From: Candidatus Mcinerneyibacteriota bacterium
GTDB taxonomy: Bacteria; AUK180; JAQVHJ01
Direction of reading: 5' to 3'
DNA: 18,857 bases
Assembly: GCA_030630935.1 (NCBI GenBank)
Contig: DAOVMD010000010.1
Coordinates: 1-18,857 of the forward strand
Part shown: in pieces, positions 1 to 7,162 of the stretch
How the letters are laid out: every line of letters begins with the position of its first letter
How positions within the stretch are numbered: position 1 is the first letter of the stretch
The notes under the pieces: model-generated
The model's input: only the letters and a program-made list of their open reading frames with translations
Database searches by the model: none
What the model was told of the DNA's origin: nothing
Program-made: the position numbers and the translations under genes

Positions 1-886
1 AACCACGCGCTTCGCTTGGGTTCAGGATAAACTCCGGACGCAGAGAAAAACATAGCATCGCTTCGCTCTGCAATTAAGAATGAATAATGAACAATGAACA
101 ATGAAGAATGTTTTGCATTATAGATTACAATACTTTTGTTTAGAGCTATTGCTGGGGATGAAACCCCAATGCTCTTGCCTAATTATAATACTTATCCAAA
201 GTACTAACTTTCACCCAAGTCCAGTTTGGACTGGCGCTTATTTGGGTTTACAAATATCTATCTTCAAGGGGAGCTTGCTCCCTTATTAATTGAAGTTTGA
301 TTTGCATTATATATAACAATACTTTTTTTAGAGACAATTATGAATTCTATGAAAACAATTCGTAGCCTGGGGGTTTACCCCAAAGAAAATGATAGAAAAA
401 CACACGGCATTTATGCCGAGTTCTGAAAACAATAATTTTTTAATTTATTCATTCGAAGACCAAAGTATTATCTCCCAAATAAAGTAGGGGTTAAGGGCAT
501 TAACCCTGATCGAATGAACTTAATCCTCCCGCATGAAATAATTATGGAGTGCATCACATGCTTTGCTCGTGATGCTATAACTCTGAAGTAAACATAATAC
601 TGCAACAAAATGCAACCCCCGTCCCTCCAAAGTTTCCTCTCGAATCGCAGCGAAGCGAAACTATATATGTTCGGTTAACAGAGTTGCTTTAGTTCGTCTT
701 TATGCTGAGTATGAAAATAGAATAATATTTAAAAAAGAAATTGCTAAGTGCTTAAATATGATAAAAGTTAAGTGTAATATAGAAGTGCCTGTAAGATCAA
801 AAGAATTTAATTTTTCTGTTTTTCTGATTTCTATAAAACAACTGTTCTCGGTTCTCTGTTCTCTGCTCTCGGTGAGGTTAACGGAG
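1..886. repeat. Gene-free region made of repeat modules and hairpins
   Basis: No convincing gene is present; open frames here read through repeat modules and have no family features or ribosome binding sites. Visible parts: a segment at 1-45 that recurs near 16671-16702; an ATGAACAATG module at 58-151; a partial second module near 299-335; and a run of short perfect hairpins. The hairpins include TGGGG/CCCCA at 153-168, AGTCCA/TGGACT at 218-232, GGGAGC/GCTCCC at 269-282, CGGCAT/ATGCCG at 405-418 and GCATCAC/GTGATGC at 551-575. The right end (795-892) is the 3'-flanking element of the phosphate butyryltransferase gene, described separately. Confidence 0.7.
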
Positions 887-892
887 TTAACC
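795..892 (-). repeat. 3'-flanking composite repeat element, copy 1 (after ptb)
   Basis: Read in the direction of ptb, the element has three parts. First is a hairpin GGTTAAC-TCC-GTTAACC (892-876) whose first arm holds the ptb stop codon. Then comes a purine-rich GAGAGCAGAGAACAGAG tract (about 872-848). Last is a 53-bp segment (847-795) that matches 16703-16755 with 4 mismatches. The same order of parts, in the same orientation relative to the gene, occurs after the DUF59 gene. A role in transcript 3'-end formation or stability is inference; no clear U-tract follows the hairpin. Confidence 0.75.
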
Positions 893-1861
893 GAACATGA
901 CATCCTCGTAGTAACTCATCATAGTTCCGACAAGAATTGAATTTAATTTTACTCTGTCATCATCACCTCTTGAAGGTAAGATAACAGGTTTTTTGGCTCC
1001 AGCTAAGATTCCTGCTTGGTTTCCACCACCGAATAATTCCATTAATTTATAAAATACATTTGCATCTTCGATTCTATGCATAATACATACGTCCGCATGC
1101 CCTGCAACTTCAGAAGTCAACTTCTTTATTTTTGCTTTCTCTTCAGATAAAGCAACATCTGCTGCCAACGGTCCATCAACAACTGCATTTATCCCCAGCT
1201 GTCCTCTTTCGGACATCTTTGAGATTATTGCGGCATCAAGAGTGGATGGCATTTTTGTATTAACAGTTTCAACAGCACAGACCATTGCAACTTTTGGTGT
1301 ATTGATTCCAAGTGCCTCTGCAATATATACAGCATTCTTTAAAATATCAATTTTTTGTTGAAGGGTTGGTTCAATAATCATTGCAGCGTCTGACATTAAA
1401 AATAATCTTTTAAATCCAGTTGGCTGAAATATCGCAACATGTGATAATAAACCTTTCTTCCGTCGTAAACCATGCTCTTCATTCAGTATTGCTTTGAGGT
1501 AAGTACCTGTGTGAACCAGGCCCTTCATTAAAAAATCACCATTCCCTTCTGATATGAATTTTACTGATTCCATTGTTGCTTTATGAGAATCCGGGTAATC
1601 AAAAATCGTACACGAAGTTAATTTAAAATTTTCTTCCTTTAAAATTTTAGTGATAATCTTTTTATCACCAAAGAAATTTATTTCAATTAACCCTAATTTG
1701 TATGCATCGATTGATGCTTTTATAACATTTTTTTCATTTGCTGCTGCAACTACAAGGTTCTTTTTTCCTGCTAACTTGGAAAGTTCTAAAATATCTTTTT
1801 GGATTTCTTCAAATGTAAAAAATGGTGAAAGCTCATCCCATTTCTTTTTTAACTTATCCAT
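887..1861 (-). CDS. ptb: Phosphate butyryltransferase (phosphate acyltransferase family)
   Basis: Predicted to swap CoA for phosphate on butyryl-CoA or a branched-chain acyl-CoA, giving the acyl phosphate that the kinase encoded just upstream uses to make ATP; cytosolic. The 324 residues are close to the usual Ptb length of about 300. Family hallmarks are GLLSHVAIF, the MSDAAMIIEPTLQQK stretch, and DGPLAADVALSEEKA near residue 240. A clear Shine-Dalgarno GAGGAG lies a few bases before the ATG, 20 bases after the butyrate kinase stop. The stop codon is inside a GGTTAAC hairpin that begins a dispersed repeat. Pairing with Buk favours butyryl or branched-chain substrates over acetyl; the exact substrate cannot be read from the sequence. 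Confidence 0.93.
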   Translation of the reverse strand: MDKLKKKWDELSPFFTFEEIQKDILELSKLAGKKNLVVAAANEKNVIKASIDAYKLGLIEINFFGDKKIITKILKEENFKLTSCTIFDYPDSHKATMESVKFISEGNGDFLMKGLVHTGTYLKAILNEEHGLRRKKGLLSHVAIFQPTGFKRLFLMSDAAMIIEPTLQQKIDILKNAVYIAEALGINTPKVAMVCAVETVNTKMPSTLDAAIISKMSERGQLGINAVVDGPLAADVALSEEKAKIKKLTSEVAGHADVCIMHRIEDANVFYKLMELFGGGNQAGILAGAKKPVILPSRGDDDRVKLNSILVGTMMSYYEDVMFG

Positions 1862-1881
1862 TCTATTCTCCTCTTTAACTA

Positions 1882-2988
1882 TTAAATGGGTTTTGGGAAG
1901 AATTGATCTGTATATTCTTTAGCGGTCTCTTCCTTATTCAGGACTCTTAGGGCACCCATTGCAAGGGCTTCCATTTCAAATTGACCCGGGAAGATAAACA
2001 GTTCACCCAGAAATCCGACCCTTTCTTTTAAGCATTTTATTAATAATTTGGACCTTGCCCAACCACCGGTAATTATAATTCCTTCAATTTCACCTTTTAA
2101 AACAGTCGCTTTTGCTCCGATGTGCTTTGCAATCTGAAATATCCAGGCATTGAATATTGTAATTGCTTTTTCATCCCCATCATTAACCATGTTTTCAATT
2201 TTAATTCCATCATTTGTTCCAAGATATGCAATTAAGCCGGAGTTCTTTGTAAGCTGTTTCTTTAACTCATCTTTCGTAAATTCACCTGAGTAACAGATGT
2301 CTATCAGCTCTTCAAGCGGTAGTGTTCCGGCCCTTTCCGGTGAGAACGGGCCTTCTCCTAATAATGCATTATTTACATCAATCAAATGTCCCTTTTCAAG
2401 AGCAACAACTGATATCCCTCCACCAATATGTACGGCAACAAAATTTATTTCTTCTAATTTCTTATTTAATTTATCGCAGGCCTTTCTTGCAGCTGCTTTA
2501 ATGTTCAAAACATGAGCTCTGCACCTTCTTCGTATCTTGGGGTAACCTGAAATATAAGCTTCTTTACAAAACTCATCAACGGAAACTGAATCAACAATAA
2601 ATGATGGAAGGTCACCATATTCTTTTGCAATTTCATCTGCAAGTAACGCACCTAAATTACTCGCATGCTCCCCCCATTTTAAGTTCCTTAAATCTTCAAG
2701 CATAGAAGCATTGATTTTGAATGTCCCACCCTCAAGCGGGTGAAGTAAACCGCCTCTTCCTACCACTGCAGAAAGATTGTTTTCTAATGTGAAGCCTTGT
2801 TTTTTAAGTTCTCCAAGAATGATTTCCTTCCTGAATTTATCTTGATCAGTAACTTTTGCGAATGCCTTTAAATCATCCGCCTTATGCCGAATATCATCCT
2901 CTACTACAAATGCATTTTTCTTGATTGAGAATAAACCGTATTTTGTTGAAGTGGAACCTGGATTAATTACTAAAATATAATCAGACAT
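1882..2988 (-). CDS. buk: Butyrate kinase (ASKHA acyl kinase)
   Basis: Transfers phosphate from butyryl phosphate (or a branched-chain acyl phosphate) to ADP, or the reverse; cytosolic, working with the adjacent Ptb. The N-terminal acetate/butyrate kinase signature ILVINPGSTSTKYGLF is at residues 5-20. GRGG is at 77-80, and the nucleotide-site HIGGG at 187-191 is followed by the NNALLGEGPFSPERAG stretch. Its 368 residues fit the butyrate kinase branch (about 355-370), shorter than acetate kinase (about 400). Its ATG follows the stop codon of the DUF4388 gene directly (TAAATG), so translation is probably coupled. Whether the pair produces butyrate or degrades branched acids is open. Confidence 0.95.
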   Translation of the reverse strand: MSDYILVINPGSTSTKYGLFSIKKNAFVVEDDIRHKADDLKAFAKVTDQDKFRKEIILGELKKQGFTLENNLSAVVGRGGLLHPLEGGTFKINASMLEDLRNLKWGEHASNLGALLADEIAKEYGDLPSFIVDSVSVDEFCKEAYISGYPKIRRRCRAHVLNIKAAARKACDKLNKKLEEINFVAVHIGGGISVVALEKGHLIDVNNALLGEGPFSPERAGTLPLEELIDICYSGEFTKDELKKQLTKNSGLIAYLGTNDGIKIENMVNDGDEKAITIFNAWIFQIAKHIGAKATVLKGEIEGIIITGGWARSKLLIKCLKERVGFLGELFIFPGQFEMEALAMGALRVLNKEETAKEYTDQFFPKPI

Positions 2989-3354
2989 TTACTCCTCCTT
3001 ATTGTTCTCTTTTAACCATTTTGAAATACCTAAATTTTTTAATCTGAAATAAACATCAACCCTTCGTAAACTTTCATTTATTAAATTAATTAACTCTTGA
3101 TTGATTGTTTTTTCCGGAACAACTAATCTGGAATGGAATTCGAATTTCTCGTATTGCCAGTGAATGACTGTCTTTAACGCTGGTAACCCCTCTTTATTTC
3201 CTAAACGTGCTCCGATGATTTGACCTTCTTCAATATAAATAGTTCCGGTCTCATCCTTCCTCTCTACTATCAGGAAACCAGTTTCCTTGGTTAGATTTAG
3301 TAGTATCAGAATATTACTTAAATTAATATCAAGAAGTGTTCCTTCAATCTTCAT
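2989..3354 (-). CDS. DUF4388 (PatA N-terminal-like) domain protein
   Basis: A 121-residue cytosolic protein. The opening MKIEGTLLDINLSNILILL, followed by TGFLIVERKDETGTIYIEEGQIIGA, is the pattern of DUF4388, the domain found at the N terminus of PatA-like response regulators and in stand-alone bacterial proteins. In that family a short beta unit (EGQI-A) follows a helix that decides 'group' membership; the molecular function is not established. No receiver or output domain is attached. The ATG overlaps the glyQ stop (ATGA) and its own stop abuts the buk start, so it is translated as part of the glyQ-buk-ptb transcript. A signalling or scaffold role is inference. Confidence 0.75.
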   Translation of the reverse strand: MKIEGTLLDINLSNILILLNLTKETGFLIVERKDETGTIYIEEGQIIGARLGNKEGLPALKTVIHWQYEKFEFHSRLVVPEKTINQELINLINESLRRVDVYFRLKNLGISKWLKENNKEE

Positions 3355-4217
3355 TTGATCAGCTCACCTTTTTTCTCTAAATAACTCTTTGCACAGCTAT
3401 TTGAATAGAATCTAATCTTCTTAATCAAGTTGGCTCGCTCAAAAACAGCAATTGCCTTTCTTGCATCTAAAATATTGAAAATATGAGATAATTTTAAGGT
3501 GAATTCGTATGCAGGAAATAAAAGATCTAAATCGAGGAGCCTTTTAATCTCTGATTCATATGAATTTAATAGGTTAAATAAAAATTCTGCTGATGCAGCG
3601 TGAAAGTTATATTCCGAGAATTCCACTTCTTCTTGAAGATGGATTTCTTTATATTTAACTCCTTCTACCCATGTTATCTCGTGAATGGAATCAACATCTT
3701 GAATATACATCGCTAATCTTTCAAGTCCATAGGTAATCTCAACAGGGATTATTTTCAATGATATTCCGCCAACCTGTTGAAAATATGTGAATTGAGAAAT
3801 CTCTTGACCATCAAGCCAAACTTCCCAGCCTAATCCCCAGGCTCCCAGTGTGGGAGATTTCCAGTCATCCTCAATATACCGGATATCATGATCCTTCATT
3901 GATAAACCTAAAACTTCAAGACTCTTAAGATAAAGTTTTTGAATTTTCTCCGGGGCAGGTTTGATTACTACCTGAAATTGATAATATCTCTGCCACCTGT
4001 TAGGATTCTCTCCAAATCGACCATCCTTAGGACGACGGCAAGGCTGGACATAAGCTCCGGAAAAACTCTGTGAACCTAAAGAATTAAAAAATGTTGTAGG
4101 ATGAAAAGTTCCAGCTCCAACTTCAATATCAATTGGCTGATGTATTATACATCCAAAATCTCCCCAATATCGCTGAAGTTTAAAGATGATTTCTTGAAAT
4201 GTTAAAGTTTTTTTCAT
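3351..4217 (-). CDS. glyQ: Glycine--tRNA ligase alpha subunit
   Basis: Catalytic alpha subunit of the heterotetrameric (alpha2beta2) bacterial glycyl-tRNA synthetase, which charges tRNA-Gly in the cytosol. Its 288 residues match the usual 290-300. Signature blocks are YWGDFGCIIHQPIDIEVGAG near residue 17, GAYVQPCRRPKDGRFGENPN near residue 54, and YYQFQVVIKPAPEKIQ, all closely like E. coli GlyQ. The gene opens the operon, with a consensus promoter giving a leader of about 24 bases; an AGGA motif lies 13 bases before the ATG. The usual partner gene glyS does not follow; DUF4388 and buk take its place, so the beta subunit must be encoded elsewhere. Confidence 0.97.
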   Translation of the reverse strand: MKKTLTFQEIIFKLQRYWGDFGCIIHQPIDIEVGAGTFHPTTFFNSLGSQSFSGAYVQPCRRPKDGRFGENPNRWQRYYQFQVVIKPAPEKIQKLYLKSLEVLGLSMKDHDIRYIEDDWKSPTLGAWGLGWEVWLDGQEISQFTYFQQVGGISLKIIPVEITYGLERLAMYIQDVDSIHEITWVEGVKYKEIHLQEEVEFSEYNFHAASAEFLFNLLNSYESEIKRLLDLDLLFPAYEFTLKLSHIFNILDARKAIAVFERANLIKKIRFYSNSCAKSYLEKKGELIK

Positions 4218-4247
4218 ATAAATAATGTATTCCTAAATTTGTGAAAA

Positions 4248-4276
4248 AGTATAACAAAAATTATAACATAAGTCAA
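4248..4276 (-). promoter_or_regulatory. Sigma70-type promoter of the glyQ operon
   Basis: On the minus strand, TTGACT (4276-4271), a 17-base spacer, then TATACT (4253-4248), with TG placed as an extended -10. The predicted start is near 4241, which gives a leader of about 24 bases. Confidence 0.8.
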
Positions 4277-4337
4277 GACATTTTTTTATTGGGATGTTAC
4301 AATAATAAAATATTAATGTTAATTACTATCAATATTC

Positions 4338-4354
4338 GGTTAACTTTGTTAACC
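4338..4354. repeat. Orphan GGTTAAC-TTT-GTTAACC hairpin
   Basis: A 7-bp perfect stem with a 3-base loop, followed on the plus strand by CTCACTGAGAGCAGA. It is the same hairpin and start of tract found 3' of ptb, here truncated and not next to any gene end. The rest of 4277-4454 shows no gene. Confidence 0.6.
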
Positions 4355-4454
4355 TCACTGAGAGCAGAAAACACTTTACATTATCGCAGATAAGAATTCC
4401 TTGGCAATGAGAAGCATAATTATGTATAATAGGATATAGAAAAAACCTTTTTTT

Positions 4455-4482
4455 ACAGAGACTTTTACGAGACTTGTAAGGG
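4455..4482 (+). repeat. Left inverted repeat flanking the GxxExxY gene
   Basis: This 28-bp sequence matches the reverse complement of 5007-5034 with 2 mismatches. It begins a phased direct repeat with GACTT recurring every 11 bases (from about 4460, 4471 and 4482). It lies about 90 bp upstream of the GxxExxY start codon. Confidence 0.8.
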
Positions 4483-4573
4483 ACTTTTATAAATTGAGAA
4501 AATTGGAATTAATATAAGGTCTTACTTAGGGATATACTTTTTAAAGGTTTTAATTAGATAAAAGGAGGAGGTC

Positions 4574-4987
4574 ATGAAATGGGATGATTCTGAATATAGG
4601 GATTTAAACGAAAAGATAATCCGTTGCTTTTATAATGTACATGATACTTTAGGACCAGGGCTATCAGAAAAAGCTTATCATAGGGTATTATTAATTGAAC
4701 TCAAGAAACATTTCAAAAAAGTTGATAGTGAAAAAGAGTTTCCGATATATTATGATAAGGTTGAAATTGCCCGGTTCATTCCTGATATTATAGTTGAAGA
4801 AAAGATTAATATTGAAGTTAAAGCGGTAAGTGAGTTAAATGAAAATCATCAAGCTCAACTAATAACTCAGCTGCGAGTTTCTGAAGTTTTAATTGGATTT
4901 CTTATCAACTTTGCAAATAAGAAGCTAAAGTTTAAGAGGTTTGATAATTTCTTTGAAATCGAAAAAAGAAATCTTATAATTAAATAA
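4574..4987 (+). CDS. GxxExxY family protein (PD-(D/E)XK nuclease-like fold)
   Basis: A 137-residue protein of the GxxExxY family. The defining motif is G29-L-S-E32-K-A-Y35. The segment IPDIIVEE (P70-D71) followed by IEVKA (E81-K83) gives the PD...ExK arrangement of the PD-(D/E)XK nuclease superfamily. The family is widespread in environmental bacteria and its function is not established; nuclease activity is inferred from the fold. The start is well marked by AAAGGAGGAGGT just before the ATG; I see no strong promoter. The gene stands alone, opposite in direction to both neighbouring operons, and is enclosed by 28-bp inverted repeats about 580 bp end to end. That suggests it entered or moves as a small cassette. 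Confidence 0.88.
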   Translation: MKWDDSEYRDLNEKIIRCFYNVHDTLGPGLSEKAYHRVLLIELKKHFKKVDSEKEFPIYYDKVEIARFIPDIIVEEKINIEVKAVSELNENHQAQLITQLRVSEVLIGFLINFANKKLKFKRFDNFFEIEKRNLIIK

Positions 4988-5006
4988 AGAGAATTTTTGT
5001 TTTATT

Positions 5007-5034
5007 CCTTTACAAGTCTCGTAAAAGTCCCTGT
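5007..5034 (-). repeat. Right inverted repeat flanking the GxxExxY gene
   Basis: Inverted copy of 4455-4482 with 26 of 28 positions identical, beginning 20 bases after the GxxExxY stop codon. A pyrimidine/T-rich stretch follows (5041-5055). No target-site duplication was obvious by eye. Confidence 0.8.
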
Positions 5035-5071
5035 TAAAATTCTTTCTTTTTTTTTAAGATAAGGAAGATTG

Positions 5072-5353
5072 TTAAAATTGTTCCTGAATAAATTTTAATC
5101 TTTCTTTTGCGCAATCAACTAATTGTGAATGGGGAAAACCCTTAATAAAGTTGTTAAATTCTTTTTTTGATTTATTATATTTTTTTAATTGAAATAAGAT
5201 ATCAGCAATTTTAAATTGTACAATCTCTTTCAGGTGAATAGAAGATTCTTTAGAGATTAAAATTTGTTTTAATGATTGAATTGCTAAAGGTAATTTATCT
5301 AAAAAAACTAATGAATAAATTTTTTCAAGTTTAAGTTTTTCTGAATTATTCAA
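5072..5353 (-). CDS. Small TPR-like helical protein
   Basis: A 93-residue protein rich in paired amphipathic helices. The pattern ADILFQLKKYNKSKKEFNNF followed by FPHSQLVDCAKERL resembles a tetratricopeptide unit as seen in YbgF/BamD-type proteins. No signal peptide or membrane segment is visible. It is the last gene of the ribH operon, 11 bases after the previous stop. The start is a TTG with no good Shine-Dalgarno and is the only reasonable choice before an in-frame stop, so the start is uncertain. Function unknown; protein-protein contact is the usual role of such repeats. Confidence 0.6.
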   Translation of the reverse strand: MNNSEKLKLEKIYSLVFLDKLPLAIQSLKQILISKESSIHLKEIVQFKIADILFQLKKYNKSKKEFNNFIKGFPHSQLVDCAKERLKFIQEQF

Positions 5354-5364
5354 GGTAAGTTTTA

Positions 5365-5727
5365 TTAATTATTTTTTTCCGGTTCTTTTTTCTGTTTTTC
5401 AATCTCTTGAAAAGTATCACTTGTCACAATATTCTTTACAGGGTCATACTTAAATCCATTCCCGAAAGAATCCTTTGGTTCAGACCCGATATATCCCTTT
5501 TCAACTAGTTCCCTGATATTCTTAGGTTTACGCATATTATCCATTTCGAAAGTAATAATTGCTGTTTCTATCAATTTGATCTTCATATTAATATCATGTC
5601 TTTGTGCAGTACTCAGTGTTTGAATGTTCACTTCAACATACTGTTCAGCAGGTTGGCAACTTAAACAGAAAACAAGAGAGCTTAAGATTATTAATAATAT
5701 TAAATTCTTCAATTTAATAACTCTCAT
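5365..5727 (-). CDS. Probable lipoprotein with a pseudopilin-like (T2SS GspG-type) core
   Basis: I chose the internal ATG at 5727 (120 residues) because it gives a positively charged start and a hydrophobic segment (residues 8-23) followed by CLSC. That looks like a lipoprotein signal with C24 as the likely modified cysteine, although the lipobox is not ideal. Residues 46-100 (a helix with TAIITFEMDN, then ELVEKGYIGSEPKDSFGNGFKYDP) match the soluble core of major type II pseudopilins, where Lv-kgYl...P-D-wGn-Y-Yd is typical. The prepilin cleavage site and methylated N-terminal Phe/Glu of true pseudopilins are absent. The start lies 1 base after the FHA gene stop. Inferred: an envelope-anchored protein borrowing the pseudopilin fold. 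Confidence 0.6.
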   Translation of the reverse strand: MRVIKLKNLILLIILSSLVFCLSCQPAEQYVEVNIQTLSTAQRHDINMKIKLIETAIITFEMDNMRKPKNIRELVEKGYIGSEPKDSFGNGFKYDPVKNIVTSDTFQEIEKQKKEPEKNN

Positions 5728-5728
5728 T

Positions 5729-6382
5729 TTAAGATTCCAGGTCACCGCTAAATACAAATTTCATTTCCCCAAATTGGACTAAATCCCCGAATGAAATAAT
5801 TTTTATATCAACTTTCTCACCATTGACATATGTTCCATTTGAACTATCAAGATCTGTTAAGATATAATGATTATCCTTAAACTCAAGCTGGGCATGTTTT
5901 CTTGAAACAGTCGTATCAACAACAACAATATCTACTCCCTCACTACGTCCTACAGTAACAGAGGTCTTTTCAATGGGATATCTTTTTCCTTCTGAGCCGG
6001 GATTGCGGGAGAGGAAATATGGGCGGCCAAGCTTTGTAATATCTTCTTTCTCAAACGCAGTAATTATACTAGTTTCTGTCTCATCTTCATAGCCAATGCC
6101 CTCATCATAAACAATAACATAATTAGCAACTTCAACCTCATCATTATGAGTTAATAAATGTTTCATAATTTTAATACCCTGAATATAGCTTCCGTTATCT
6201 GTATCAAGATCAATAAATATAAATCCTTCATCGGACTTCTTTATTTTAGCATGAAAAGGTGCGACTAAAATATGATCCAGAATAACATCATTTGTGGAAT
6301 CTGCACCTAATGTTAACTCGTCCTTATCCAGATTAACTATCTTTAAGACATTTGACCCTTCTTTAATTATTAGTTTCTCCAT
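5729..6382 (-). CDS. Double FHA-domain protein
   Basis: A 217-residue cytosolic protein with two forkhead-associated domains. The second (about 137-212) is canonical: VGRSEG with R146, VSRKHA with S160/H163, and DLDSSNGTYVNG with N182, the residues that hold a phosphothreonine peptide. The first (about 12-92) keeps the fold pattern but reads LGADST, VAPFHA and DTDNGSYIQG, so the binding Arg and Ser are replaced and it is probably not a phosphopeptide reader. A good Shine-Dalgarno (GGGAGAAG) precedes the ATG, 39 bases after the phosphoesterase stop. FHA proteins usually work with Ser/Thr kinases; none is in this window. Confidence 0.9.
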   Translation of the reverse strand: MEKLIIKEGSNVLKIVNLDKDELTLGADSTNDVILDHILVAPFHAKIKKSDEGFIFIDLDTDNGSYIQGIKIMKHLLTHNDEVEVANYVIVYDEGIGYEDETETSIITAFEKEDITKLGRPYFLSRNPGSEGKRYPIEKTSVTVGRSEGVDIVVVDTTVSRKHAQLEFKDNHYILTDLDSSNGTYVNGEKVDIKIISFGDLVQFGEMKFVFSGDLES

Positions 6383-6421
6383 TGCTTCTCCCTAAAAGAA
6401 TATTGTTTTACTTTTTAATTA

Positions 6422-7162
6422 CTATCTACCAAATAACAATCTATCAGCTAAGACATCAGAAAGATTTGCATCTCTAATTTTCTGAGCTGCTGCTTCAACA
6501 TTATAAGCGGTTCTTTTGTATGTTATTTCCTGTTTATCCATATCAAATATAACATACGAAGAATCTCGAATCCCGTCACGGGGTTGCCCTACACTACCGA
6601 CATTAATAAAATATTTATAATTTTCATCAAGTGTGATGTCCTTTGGTGATAACATTACAACTTTATCTGCTAAATCTTTTGTAAAAATAATTGGTTGATG
6701 TGAATGCCCGATAAAGCAAGCTTGCTCTTCGGAAATTTTAAAGAATGCTGTCTTTGCATCATCAGTATTAAGGATATAATTCCAATTCTCTGGGAATAAA
6801 GGTGATGAATGAACTAACATAATTTTTTCAGCATCATCTATATATTTTACATAGTCAAGGTGCTTTAAATAATTTATACTTTCATCTGTTAACGCATTCT
6901 GAGTCCAAATTGCAGCTGCACGGGCATAGATATTAAAGTATTCAAGACTAATCATTCCCAAACCTGCAGCATCATGATTTCCGATTATTACTTTTGAACA
7001 ATTCTCTTTAATTAAATCAACACATTCATTTGGATTAGCGCCATATCCAACAATATCTCCTAAACAAAAGATATCATCGACATTCTCATTTTTTAAAGCT
7101 TCCAAAACAGTAGTTAAGGCTTCCAGGTTTCCATGTATATCAGAAATTATTCCAAATCTCAT
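6422..7162 (-). CDS. Calcineurin-like metallophosphoesterase
   Basis: A 246-residue cytosolic phosphoesterase of the calcineurin-like superfamily. All dinuclear-metal motifs are present: D8-x-H10, GDIVGYG with D36, GNHD (N62/H63), VHSSP (H118) and GHSHQP (H153/H155). The GDIVGYG form is typical of the subgroup near YfcE/diadenosine tetraphosphatase-like enzymes; its substrate is unknown. The ATG overlaps the nusB stop by one base (TAATG), so translation is coupled in the ribH operon. Confidence 0.9.
   Translation of the reverse strand: MRFGIISDIHGNLEALTTVLEALKNENVDDIFCLGDIVGYGANPNECVDLIKENCSKVIIGNHDAAGLGMISLEYFNIYARAAAIWTQNALTDESINYLKHLDYVKYIDDAEKIMLVHSSPLFPENWNYILNTDDAKTAFFKISEEQACFIGHSHQPIIFTKDLADKVVMLSPKDITLDENYKYFINVGSVGQPRDGIRDSSYVIFDMDKQEITYKRTAYNVEAAAQKIRDANLSDVLADRLLFGR

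Noticed and set aside
101-289. 62-codon open frame
   Set aside because: It runs through the ATGAACAATG repeat module and several hairpins, has no ribosome binding site and no family pattern.
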